In this document: in pieces, positions 8,396-15,893 of the stretch | Layout: every line of letters begins with the position of its first letter | How positions within the stretch are numbered: position 1 is the stretch's first letter | Program-made: the position numbers and the translations under genes | Notes under the pieces: model-generated | What the model saw: the letters and a program-made list of their open reading frames with translations, nothing else | Databases searched by the model: none | Told to the model about the DNA's origin: nothing | DNA from: Nitrospira defluvii | GTDB taxonomy: Bacteria; Nitrospirota; Nitrospiria; Nitrospirales; Nitrospiraceae | Length of the DNA: 64,000 bases | NCBI GenBank assembly: GCA_011525625.1 | Contig: WYAX01000012.1 | Coordinates: 806,001 to 870,000 of the forward strand | Reading direction: 5' to 3'

Positions 8396-9609
8396 GCACT
8401 CCTCCTCGTCGTCGACCGTGAACCGGTATAGATGTCGACTGCCGCTTGCACCGCGCGGCCGGCCTGCACGGGCAGGCCGTGTTGAACAACGATCTCCTCC
8501 AAGGCGCCCAGCAGCGTCAACACATGAGCCTGCCGGCTCGATTCGCCCATGAGCCCGATGCGCCAGACCGTCCCACGCAGCGGTCCCAATCCGCCTCCGA
8601 TTTCAATGCCATAGTCCTGGAGGAGTTGAGCTCTCACTGCGGCGTCGGTGATGCGATCCGGCAGGGTGACACAAGTGAGCATCGGGAGTCGATGCTCGGC
8701 GGACGGCAGGGCTCTCATGCCCAACGTGTCGAGTCCAGCCAGAAGTGCCTCGCTGTTCAGCCGGTGGCGTGCGAAACGCGCCTCCCGTCCCTCGGCCTGC
8801 ACCAGACGTAAGGCCTCTCGAAGACCATACAGCATGGAGATGGGGGCGGTATGGTGGTAGGCCCGGCTGCGATCATTCCAATACTCGGCGATCAAGGCCA
8901 GGTCCAGGTACCAGCTGTGGCAGGGAGTCCGTCGCCTCCGAATCGCCTCCATGGCTCGCGGACTCATCGTGAGCGGGGCCAGACCGGGCGGGCAACTCAG
9001 ACACTTCTGGGTGCCACTGTAGCACGCGTCGATGCCCCAGGCGTCCACCTCGACCGGAATACCGCCGAGGGACGTTACCGCATCGACGATGAGGAGGGCT
9101 CCGTGCGCGCGGCAGAGGGCGCCGACGTCTTCGAGCGGTTGCCTGACCCCGGTGGAGGTCTCAGCGTGCACCAGCACGACGGCTTTGACCGGAGCGGAAC
9201 GAGCGAGCTGTTCCTGCACGGCTTCCAACGGAATGATGTTTCCCCATGGCGCGTCGATGCGCAACGGCACTCCGCCCTGTCGTTCGACCATCGCAGCCAG
9301 TCGTGTTCCGAAGACTCCGTTCACGCCGACGAGGGCTCGGTCTCCCGGTTCAATGAGGTTGGCAATCACGGCTTCCATGCCTGCCGATCCGGTGCCGGAC
9401 AAGGCGATGGTGAACTCATGGTTGGTCTGAAATGCGGCGCGGAGCAGGGTCTGAATATCGTTCATGAGGTCGAGAAACAGCGGATCCAGATGCCCAATGA
9501 GCGGCTGAGTCAAGGCGTGTAGGACCCGGGGATGAACGAGGCTCGGCCCGGGGCCCAAAAGCAGGCGATAAGGCGGAAGAAACTCGTGATCCTGTGAAGG
9601 CAGGCTCAT
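8392..9609 (-). CDS. class V PLP aminotransferase (alanine-glyoxylate / serine-pyruvate type)
   Basis: 405 residues. The N terminus has the family LLLGPGPSLVHPRVL. GTGSAGMEAVIANL contributes to the cofactor pocket, IVDAVTSLGGIP holds the PLP-binding Asp, and the Schiff-base Lys is in SGTQKCLSCPPGLA. The family transfers amino groups between small acids (alanine, serine, glyoxylate, pyruvate); phosphonate aminotransferases look similar. It is the first gene of a three-gene unit with 4-nt overlaps and diverges from the CPBP protease gene. Confidence 0.9.
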   Translation of the reverse strand: MSLPSQDHEFLPPYRLLLGPGPSLVHPRVLHALTQPLIGHLDPLFLDLMNDIQTLLRAAFQTNHEFTIALSGTGSAGMEAVIANLIEPGDRALVGVNGVFGTRLAAMVERQGGVPLRIDAPWGNIIPLEAVQEQLARSAPVKAVVLVHAETSTGVRQPLEDVGALCRAHGALLIVDAVTSLGGIPVEVDAWGIDACYSGTQKCLSCPPGLAPLTMSPRAMEAIRRRRTPCHSWYLDLALIAEYWNDRSRAYHHTAPISMLYGLREALRLVQAEGREARFARHRLNSEALLAGLDTLGMRALPSAEHRLPMLTCVTLPDRITDAAVRAQLLQDYGIEIGGGLGPLRGTVWRIGLMGESSRQAHVLTLLGALEEIVVQHGLPVQAGRAVQAAVDIYTGSRSTTRRSA

Positions 9610-9778
9610 CGTCGGAGTTGATCGTGTCTCGTCAGGGAAGGTTGCACGGCCTGGCTACAGGTCTGCGTTGTATGAGCCCTAGTATAACGAAACCGGTGGG
9701 GATTCAGCCATGGGATTATGCCCGGCCTGGGGGGGGCGGGGCGGTGTGGTGCCTGTTTCACCTCTCCGAGGCCGGTGT

Positions 9779-9784
9779 TATACT
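9779..9784 (+). promoter_or_regulatory. candidate -10 hexamer for the CPBP protease gene
   Basis: TATACT matches the sigma-70 -10 consensus at 5 of 6 positions and lies 30 nt before ATG 9815, which has its own GGGAGA ribosome site. The -35 position (TTTCAC, 17 nt upstream) is poor. Confidence 0.35.
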
Positions 9785-9814
9785 CCGGCGCTTTGTGCTT
9801 TTCGGGAGAACCTT

Positions 9815-11308
9815 ATGGACGCGGATCCATCGACAGGTCTGACAGCGCAGCCCGCGGCGTCACCGATACCCTGTATCGGAGCCCCCCCTCCGCCCCATGC
9901 CTACAATCCCGGTTTCTCGCGAGCGGTCACCCTGTTGTCCGCCATAGTTCTGTCGGCCTCGATTATGGTGGTGGCATGGCTCTCGTTCGATGTTCCGAGG
10001 ATCGAGCGCGTGCCGGATGCCGAACGGGCCCTCAGCCATATGGTCGGCCGCCTGATGGATCAGGAGGAGGGACTGAAGACGCTGCCGGTGTGGGAACAGG
10101 TACTGTACGACCTCACGATGGGGAGCGACGCGAACGATCGCGAGCAGGCCATTGAATGGTACCGTGAACTTGCCGAAGAATCGTCCGATCCATTCGTCGA
10201 TCTGCACTTGGCGATTTTGCAAGGGGAGTCCGGGCACCTGCCGGAGATTACGCGGCACATCGTGCGATGGAGTCGGCAGGGTGAGCCATACCCGTCGTTC
10301 TCCCGATTGCTGCAGGCCGCCTATGTGGATGCCCACGTGCCGCCGCCGGTCGCCTTGAACTTACAAGCCTACCTGGCGGAGCAGCCGGTCGCCGGTTGGT
10401 TCTATACCCGGCTCGCCACACGCATCGCCGAGCGGGCAGGAGACCGTCCCCTGCTGCTGACGATCGAACACTCTTCGCAGCAACGCGTTGAGACGTTGGT
10501 TCGACGATCGCGGGCCTTTGCGTGGCTTGAGCTTGCGCTCATGTGCGCTGGGTTGGTGGTCCTGTGGGTCTGGATCCGGCGGGGGAGGAGGAGCACGATG
10601 TTTCGCGTCGGCTCGGCTGAACTGCCGCCCTTATGGGCCGGTCGTCTCGGTGCCGGCGTGCTGCTCCGAGGCGGCGCCGTTGGGGCGCTCCTGACCGTGG
10701 CATTCCTGTTTGCCGCAAGTGATCTTCCCTCGTTGCGGGTCGTGGCCGTCCCGCTGTCGAACCTGCCGTTGTTGGCGCTGGCCTACTACCACCTCCTCCG
10801 ACCCCAGCGACAAACCTTCTGGCGAGGTTTCGGTCTCAGTATCCAGCCGCGTCACCTCGGCCAACTCGCGCTCGCGGCTCTGGCGGTCGTGGCAGCAGGA
10901 TTGGTGGGTGAGTGGGTATTGGGTCGGATTGCAGAGCCGCTGAAACTGATCAGCCATTGGACGGAATGGTTCGATGCGGATCTGGTCTGGGGGGCTTCGC
11001 CGACCCTGGTGGTCAGTCTCTTGGAATATGTGTGTTTCGCCCCGCTCTTCGAAGAGTTGGCGTTCCGAGGCCTCTTGTTCGGTGTCTTCCGCCGACGCTT
11101 CCAGTGGAGGACTGCAGCCATGCTGAGCGCAGCGTTGTTTGCCCTTGCCCATGGATACGGACTCATCGGGTTCATCAGCGTCTTTTGGAGCGGGCTGATC
11201 TGGGCCTGGGCCTATGAACGCACCGGGAGTCTCTGGCCCGGGGTGCTGGGACATGCGGTCAACAATCTGCTGGTGTGTATCAGCGTCATGGCGTTGCTGC
11301 GATCCTGA
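9815..11308 (+). CDS. CPBP family intramembrane glutamic endopeptidase with N-terminal extension
   Basis: 497 residues from ATG 9815, which has GGGAGA 6 nt upstream. A first transmembrane helix lies near residues 40-60, followed by a soluble periplasmic or lumenal helical segment of about 170 residues, then several helices forming the CPBP/Abi domain. Catalytic motifs are EELAFRGLLFGVF (Glu-Glu and Arg), ALAHGYGLIGF, and GHAVNNLL near the end. CPBP proteins include CAAX-type proteases and self-immunity factors. The large N-terminal part is not typical of the short family members, and its role is unknown. Confidence 0.87.
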   Translation: MDADPSTGLTAQPAASPIPCIGAPPPPHAYNPGFSRAVTLLSAIVLSASIMVVAWLSFDVPRIERVPDAERALSHMVGRLMDQEEGLKTLPVWEQVLYDLTMGSDANDREQAIEWYRELAEESSDPFVDLHLAILQGESGHLPEITRHIVRWSRQGEPYPSFSRLLQAAYVDAHVPPPVALNLQAYLAEQPVAGWFYTRLATRIAERAGDRPLLLTIEHSSQQRVETLVRRSRAFAWLELALMCAGLVVLWVWIRRGRRSTMFRVGSAELPPLWAGRLGAGVLLRGGAVGALLTVAFLFAASDLPSLRVVAVPLSNLPLLALAYYHLLRPQRQTFWRGFGLSIQPRHLGQLALAALAVVAAGLVGEWVLGRIAEPLKLISHWTEWFDADLVWGASPTLVVSLLEYVCFAPLFEELAFRGLLFGVFRRRFQWRTAAMLSAALFALAHGYGLIGFISVFWSGLIWAWAYERTGSLWPGVLGHAVNNLLVCISVMALLRS

Positions 11309-11322
11309 CGCGAGGGCGTTGC

Positions 11323-11337
11323 CCCTGTCCCACAGGG
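11323..11337. terminator. weak hairpin between convergent genes
   Basis: CCCTGT, a 3-nt loop and ACAGGG form a 6-bp stem between the CPBP gene and the convergent cupin regulator. There is no T-tract, so function as a terminator is doubtful. Confidence 0.25.
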
Positions 11338-11390
11338 TCCTCACGGAATCGTCCGAGGGCTGGTCGAGGGGGAAGCAGCAACGTCGAAAT

Positions 11391-11978
11391 CTAGATAGAC
11401 CGGTGAGCGGTGACGAGCAGCATCTGCGCCGGCTTCCGGCTTGCGTTCCGCCAACAATGGCGGCTGCCTGCAGGAATGCCGACCGCATCTCCTCGCTTGA
11501 GGAGGTGGACGTCTTCCTCCAGCGTCAGTTCGAGCGAGCCCTGCAGCACCATGGCCAATTGTTCGGCTTCCCGGGCATAGGGTTTATGACCGCTCGCGCC
11601 GCCAGGCTGGATGGTAATGATCATGGGCTCGAACTGGCTGTCTTTGTTGAAAGGGCCGAGGGTTTCAATCCGTGCGCGAGACCATTGGCTCTGGACGACG
11701 GGGCGGGCGCCGGAGCGAATGATGGCCGGGAGGATCGGGTCTGCCGTGCGAAAGAATTCTCCCAGGGTCACGCCGAGCGCGGAGGCCATCCGCTCGGTGG
11801 ATGCAATAGACGGTGAGGCCTGACGGAGTTCAATCTGAGAGATGAAACTGGGGGAAAACCCGCACTTGTCGGCGAGCATTCGCACGGAAAGGCGGCGGGA
11901 TTCTCGCAACCGTCGAACGATGTCCCCGACGTGTACTTCTGGTGTCGGGCCACCCCTGGGGCGGACTGTTCGAGTCAT
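11391..11978 (-). CDS. XRE-family transcriptional regulator with C-terminal cupin domain
   Basis: 195 residues from ATG 11978, preceded by AGGAGAG. Residues 15-75 form a Cro/CI-type helix-turn-helix (SVRMLADKCGFSPSFISQIE). Residues 120-190 form a small cupin barrel (GGASGHKPYAREAEQLAMVL and GDAVGIPAGSRHCWRN). This architecture usually represses or activates a metabolic operon in response to a small ligand or amino acid derivative held by the cupin. The target is unknown. The frame continues upstream to 12089 but without a ribosome site. Confidence 0.88.
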   Translation of the reverse strand: MTRTVRPRGGPTPEVHVGDIVRRLRESRRLSVRMLADKCGFSPSFISQIELRQASPSIASTERMASALGVTLGEFFRTADPILPAIIRSGARPVVQSQWSRARIETLGPFNKDSQFEPMIITIQPGGASGHKPYAREAEQLAMVLQGSLELTLEEDVHLLKRGDAVGIPAGSRHCWRNASRKPAQMLLVTAHRSI

Positions 11979-12142
11979 GTCTCTCCTCGCGGTCCTGCCC
12001 TGGCGTGATCCCGCGTCCCGAATGAGGGGCGAGTGTACACGTTTCGCGCAGGGGGTACAAGGTTTACGGGTGACCCTGGCCCACGCCACTGGCTCTATCC
12101 GGCAGTGTCCTTTGCCCGACTTTCCTACCGCAGCGACCCGGC

Positions 12143-12979
12143 TCAGCCCGACGGATGCTGGTCTTGCGCAGGGGGTGTGGCAGAAGGACCCTCAATCGAC
12201 CGGAGGGCCTGGTACAAATCAGGATAGCGGAGCGTGTACCGGAGCTGTGTAAGCGCCCTGTGGTTGAGAATCCGTTTTCCGGTCTCCTCTGCATTGGCCT
12301 GGCGTGGACTGATCACGCCCCATCGAGAGGATACTTCACGGCAAATCTCGGACCAGCGCCGCGGCTGGCCGTCACTGATGTTATAGGATGCTCCCGGCTG
12401 ACCGTATTGCAGGGCCTGCAGGCACAGCTGGGCCAAGTCTTCCACATGGATGAGGTTCACGAATTTGTTCGTTGGGCCGACGCGCCCCCGCCTGATCCAC
12501 TCCACCGGATTGCGATGCGGGCCATAGATCCCTGCGACGCGCAGAATGATGGCTCCATGGTGCGTGCGAAGATATTCTTCCCCTTGGACGCGGGGCAGGT
12601 CGCCATTGATGGGACTGGTTTCATCAATCCACGGAGGCAACTCCGCCGAAGGATGGTCCTTTTGGTCGTAGGCCGAGGTACTCCCGAGCACCACCAGTTT
12701 CCGCCCCGCATGGCAATGGTGTCGGGCGAAGGCCTGGACCCGGTCCAATGGAGTGGCGGGAAATGTCCAGATGAGGTCTCCGTCCCAGGGCAGGGTGGGC
12801 CAACTGGTCTGGTCCGTCAGATCAAACCGAAGGCGATCGGGTGGGGGGATGTCGGTCAGCTGACACTCGGGCCGGCGACTGCTGGCAAGGACGCGACGCG
12901 ATTGCGTGTGCGCCAATCGGCAGATCCACCGTCCTGTATAGCCGAACCCGAGAATGACAAGAGGGGCCATGGCGCTCAT
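12143..12979 (-). CDS. NAD(P)-dependent epimerase/reductase-like protein (YeeZ-type extended SDR)
   Basis: 278 residues from ATG 12979; ATG 12970 is an alternative. The Rossmann glycine motif ILGFGYTGRWICRLAH is at the N terminus. Later segments LVVLGSTSAYDQKDHPSAE and ILRVAGIYGPHRNPVEWIRR match atypical extended short-chain dehydrogenases. The usual YxxxK is not obvious, as in the YeeZ group, so catalysis is uncertain. It is on the same strand as the cupin regulator 165 bases downstream and diverges from the histidine kinase. Confidence 0.8.
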   Translation of the reverse strand: MSAMAPLVILGFGYTGRWICRLAHTQSRRVLASSRRPECQLTDIPPPDRLRFDLTDQTSWPTLPWDGDLIWTFPATPLDRVQAFARHHCHAGRKLVVLGSTSAYDQKDHPSAELPPWIDETSPINGDLPRVQGEEYLRTHHGAIILRVAGIYGPHRNPVEWIRRGRVGPTNKFVNLIHVEDLAQLCLQALQYGQPGASYNISDGQPRRWSEICREVSSRWGVISPRQANAEETGKRILNHRALTQLRYTLRYPDLYQALRSIEGPSATPPAQDQHPSG

Positions 12980-13063
12980 GGCCCCATCATACTCGAAGTG
13001 CCGGCCGGTTTCCTGTGGGCCGGTTTCCGGGCATGCTGGTTCTGGTCTCCTGGCCGAACGGCA

Positions 13064-13084
13064 TGCTAAAATCCCGCCCCGATG
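13064..13084 (+). promoter_or_regulatory. extended -10 promoter abutting the histidine kinase start
   Basis: TGCTAAAAT is an extended -10 (TGn plus TAAAAT at 13067-13072). Only 9 nt separate it from ATG 13082, with C-rich sequence and no Shine-Dalgarno between. The expected transcription start falls at or next to the ATG. Confidence 0.45.
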
Positions 13085-14224
13085 ACGCCTCTCAACCAAC
13101 GGCGAGACGAGCGGATGGATCAAGTCGACCGGTCCCTCGATGCCCTGGGCCAGCGGCGACAGCATGTGATGGTCGGTTTGGCCGGCCTGCTCGCCTGTCT
13201 CTTTTTTATTCTGGATCTTCAGTTACCATTGGGGGTGGCAAACGCGGTGTTGTACAGCGCGGTGGTGCTGCTGTCTTCCGCCAGTCAGTACCGCTGGTTG
13301 CCGATCGCGACGGCCGGTGCCTGCTCCATCATGACCCTCGCCGCGGCCCCGTTTAGTCCTCGTGTTCCCGGCCTTCCACCCTGGTTTGAGTGGGGCAATC
13401 ATCTCTTCAGCCTCGTCGGGATTTGGACTCCGGTGCTGTTTGTCTTTCAGCGCCGCCGCACGGAGTCCCTGTTAAAGAAAATCAATGAGCGGTTGGAGCA
13501 GGGAGTCGAGGAGCGGACCGCGGATTTAGCCGCCAGTCGTATGGCATTGGAGCGGAGTGAGGAGCAACTGCATGTCCTGGCCGGACGTATTTTGACGGCA
13601 CAGGAAGAGGAGCGTCGACGAATCGCTCGGGATTTACATGACGATGTCAATCAGCGGCTGGCCCTGTTGTTGTTGGAGTTGCAAGAGGTCGATCGGCACA
13701 TTGCGGGGGCGCCCGGCGCCGCGCACCACGGGGTTCGCCATGTGTTGAAAGGGCTGGAGGAATTGTCGGACGACGTGCGTTACATGGCCTATCGTTTCCA
13801 TCCCTCTATCCTGGACGATTTAGGATTAAAGGCCGCTCTGCAACGGCTGCTGGATGACTTTTCCGGCCGGACCGGCGTGAAAATTCTTTTTGTCCATCAG
13901 CCGCTCGACCACCAGCTGGATAAGGCGGCCTCGACGGCCTTGTACCGGGTCGTGCAGGAGAGTTTGTCCAACATTGCTCGGCATGCGAAAGCGACTCGAG
14001 TAGAGGTGGAGGTGACCGTGGAAGACGAAGGTGTGGTGGTGGTGGTGCGTGACGACGGCCAAGGGTTCGATCAGCTGCTGGTCGACAAGGGGGAAGGGGG
14101 GCTGGGTCTCCTGAATATGCGCGAGCGCCTCTTGTCGGTTCAGGGCACCTGTGAGATCGAATCGATTCCAGGAAAAGGCACGACGGTGTCGATGTATGTG
14201 CCCCTGGTAAGGGTGGCGATATGA
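13082..14224 (+). CDS. sensor histidine kinase, NarL/DesK-type (HisKA_3)
   Basis: 380 residues. About four hydrophobic segments between residues 30 and 125 form a membrane sensor domain with no obvious ligand motif. A coiled linker (residues 130-165) leads to the HisKA_3 dimerisation domain, with phospho-acceptor His186 in RRIARDLHDDVNQRL. The HATPase domain shows an N box (VVQESLSNIARHAKA), VVRDDGQGFD and GGLGLLNMRERL. It overlaps the response regulator gene by 4 nt, so the two are cognate. An alternative start is ATG 13115. What it senses is unknown. Confidence 0.92.
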   Translation: MTPLNQRRDERMDQVDRSLDALGQRRQHVMVGLAGLLACLFFILDLQLPLGVANAVLYSAVVLLSSASQYRWLPIATAGACSIMTLAAAPFSPRVPGLPPWFEWGNHLFSLVGIWTPVLFVFQRRRTESLLKKINERLEQGVEERTADLAASRMALERSEEQLHVLAGRILTAQEEERRRIARDLHDDVNQRLALLLLELQEVDRHIAGAPGAAHHGVRHVLKGLEELSDDVRYMAYRFHPSILDDLGLKAALQRLLDDFSGRTGVKILFVHQPLDHQLDKAASTALYRVVQESLSNIARHAKATRVEVEVTVEDEGVVVVVRDDGQGFDQLLVDKGEGGLGLLNMRERLLSVQGTCEIESIPGKGTTVSMYVPLVRVAI

Positions 14225-14865
14225 CGTTGCCCCGCATCTTGTTGGCCGACGATCATACCTTGGTGCTGGAGGGATTTCGGCGCCTCCTGGACGATCAGTG
14301 CGAGTTGGTCGGCACGGTCGGAGACGGACGTGCCTTGCTGGATGCCATCCCGCAGTTGAAGCCGGATATCGTGATTCTGGACATCTCGATGCCTGTGCTC
14401 AATGGGATCGATGCCGCGCGCGTGCTGAAGGTCAAGTACCCTCAGGTAAAAGTCGTGTTTATCACGATGCATGCCGACCCGGCCTATGTACGGGCGGCAT
14501 TTGAAGCCGGTGCCTCCGCCTATTTATTGAAACGCTGTGTGGGGGAGGAGTTAGCTCAGGCGATACGGGCGGTCCGAGGCGGGAATTTTTACGTCACGCC
14601 GCTGGTCACGAAGGAAGTCGTCGAAAGCATGTTGCGCGGCGTCGACGGCGGAGCCCCGTCCGGCCCCGAACTCACGACTCGCCAACGTGAGGTGCTGCAA
14701 TTGTTGGCCGAGGGACATACGGTCAAGGACATTGCCGCCACCTTGAAGATTTCCCCCCGCACCGTTGAGTTTCACAAGGGGCAGATTATGGAACAGTTGA
14801 ATCTGCACACGACCGTCGAACTCGTCAAGTATGCCCTGGCTCAGGGGCTCACCAGCCAAACCTAG
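14221..14865 (+). CDS. NarL/LuxR-type response regulator
   Basis: 214 residues. The receiver domain has the acidic pair in ILLADDHT, phospho-acceptor Asp54 (VILDISMPVLNG) and the switch Lys in AYLLKRC. The C-terminal LuxR helix-turn-helix is LTTRQREVLQLLAEGHTVKD followed by SPRTVEFHKGQIM. It is translated from an ATGA overlap with the kinase gene. An intrinsic terminator follows at 14912, so the operon likely ends here. Confidence 0.95.
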   Translation: MTLPRILLADDHTLVLEGFRRLLDDQCELVGTVGDGRALLDAIPQLKPDIVILDISMPVLNGIDAARVLKVKYPQVKVVFITMHADPAYVRAAFEAGASAYLLKRCVGEELAQAIRAVRGGNFYVTPLVTKEVVESMLRGVDGGAPSGPELTTRQREVLQLLAEGHTVKDIAATLKISPRTVEFHKGQIMEQLNLHTTVELVKYALAQGLTSQT

Positions 14866-14911
14866 TTTTCCCATCAGGTTCGCCACGCTGCTCAGCGGTC
14901 GATCGGGAATG

Positions 14912-14938
14912 TACTAGTCTATGGACTGGTAGTTTTTT
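14912..14938 (+). terminator. intrinsic terminator of the two-component operon
   Basis: TACTAGTC pairs with GACTGGTA (8 bp, one G-U) around a TATG loop, followed after one G by six T residues at 14933-14938. It lies 47 bases after the response regulator stop codon. Confidence 0.75.
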
Positions 14939-15042
14939 AATCTCCAGACCTCGTGTTATTACGCGTGTGGTTTTCCCTTCACTTGCCTACTATGCGCCAT
15001 CTTTTTGACTACGAAATGACTCGTAGGAATATGGGAATAACG

Positions 15043-15462
15043 ATGCCGCGTCCACGTGTCCTCATCGGGGATTCATCCCAAGCCATGCTGGCGTTTTTAG
15101 AGATCTTGCTGGAGCCTCAATTCGAGGTCGTTTCTTCAGAAACCGAAGCGGAAGCCGTCGTCTTGACGACAAAAAAGCTTGCTCCCGACCTGGTGATTCT
15201 CGATTTTTCCCTCTCGTTTCTTGAGGGCCTCGGGGCGGCTCGGCAGCTGTATGAAACGATGCCGAACAGCAAAGTCGTCTTTTTCTCCTTTCATGAAGAC
15301 CCTATCTATGTCAGGGCGGCGTTCGAGGCGGGAGCTCGGGGCTATCTCGTCAAGCATCTCACGGTGGATCTAGGGCATTATCTCGGCCGGGTGTTGCAGG
15401 GTGAACGCGTCTGTTGGCCGGACGGTCTTGAGACGCAGGTGTCTCGGATGAACGACAACTGA
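15043..15462 (+). CDS. receiver-only response regulator (CheY-like)
   Basis: 139 residues from ATG 15043, which has GGGA at -10; in-frame ATGs at 15017 and 15031 are possible. A single receiver domain: VLIGDSSQAM (one acidic residue where most have two), phospho-acceptor Asp in LVILDFSLSFLEG, switch Lys in GYLVKHL. There is no DNA-binding domain. The segment YVRAAFEAGARGYLVK is nearly the same as in the upstream NarL regulator, so it is probably a duplicated receiver. It may compete for phosphate from the adjacent kinase or act as a separate phospho-relay. Confidence 0.85.
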   Translation: MPRPRVLIGDSSQAMLAFLEILLEPQFEVVSSETEAEAVVLTTKKLAPDLVILDFSLSFLEGLGAARQLYETMPNSKVVFFSFHEDPIYVRAAFEAGARGYLVKHLTVDLGHYLGRVLQGERVCWPDGLETQVSRMNDN

Positions 15463-15507
15463 AGCCTGTCCGGCCAGGTGATGGATTCGCGCAAAAGGAG
15501 ACCGACG

Positions 15508-15717
15508 ATGGTTCGAGTCGTACCGATGTGTGACCTGTGCCGGCGGGTTCGTGATGATGGCTTCTCGACGAGAGGAACGCAGTGTTGGGTCGATTTCCCG
15601 AGTTACCTCGCGCGGCATGTCGTGGCTCCCTCACAAGTGCGATTTTCGAGAAACTACTGCAGCGAGTGCCGCTTGTCGTACGACATTTTGAGGACGTATG
15701 GCGGTGCGACAAGATAA
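15508..15717 (+). CDS. small zinc-ribbon-like hypothetical protein (69 aa)
   Basis: ATG 15508 is preceded by AAGGAG at 8 nt, a strong ribosome site. The 69-residue product has two CxxC pairs, MCDLCRR near residue 8 and YCSECRL near residue 52, which could bind one zinc or iron. No DNA-binding fold is evident. It lies 45 bases after the receiver-only gene on the same strand and may be co-transcribed with it. No family recognised. Confidence 0.65.
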   Translation: MVRVVPMCDLCRRVRDDGFSTRGTQCWVDFPSYLARHVVAPSQVRFSRNYCSECRLSYDILRTYGGATR

Positions 15718-15893
15718 GGCCCTTGCCCTGGGAACGTCGGACAGGCGGTAAGCGACCGCCGTGTGTTCCGTGACGAATCGTCCCGCCCTGTGCGTACACC
15801 TCGCCCAGGATATTGCCTCTACTGCTCCGGTGAGCGTTCGCGCCGCTTCGGCCGTCCATTTTTTGGGTTCGATGGTTGTGCTACGATCAGCCG

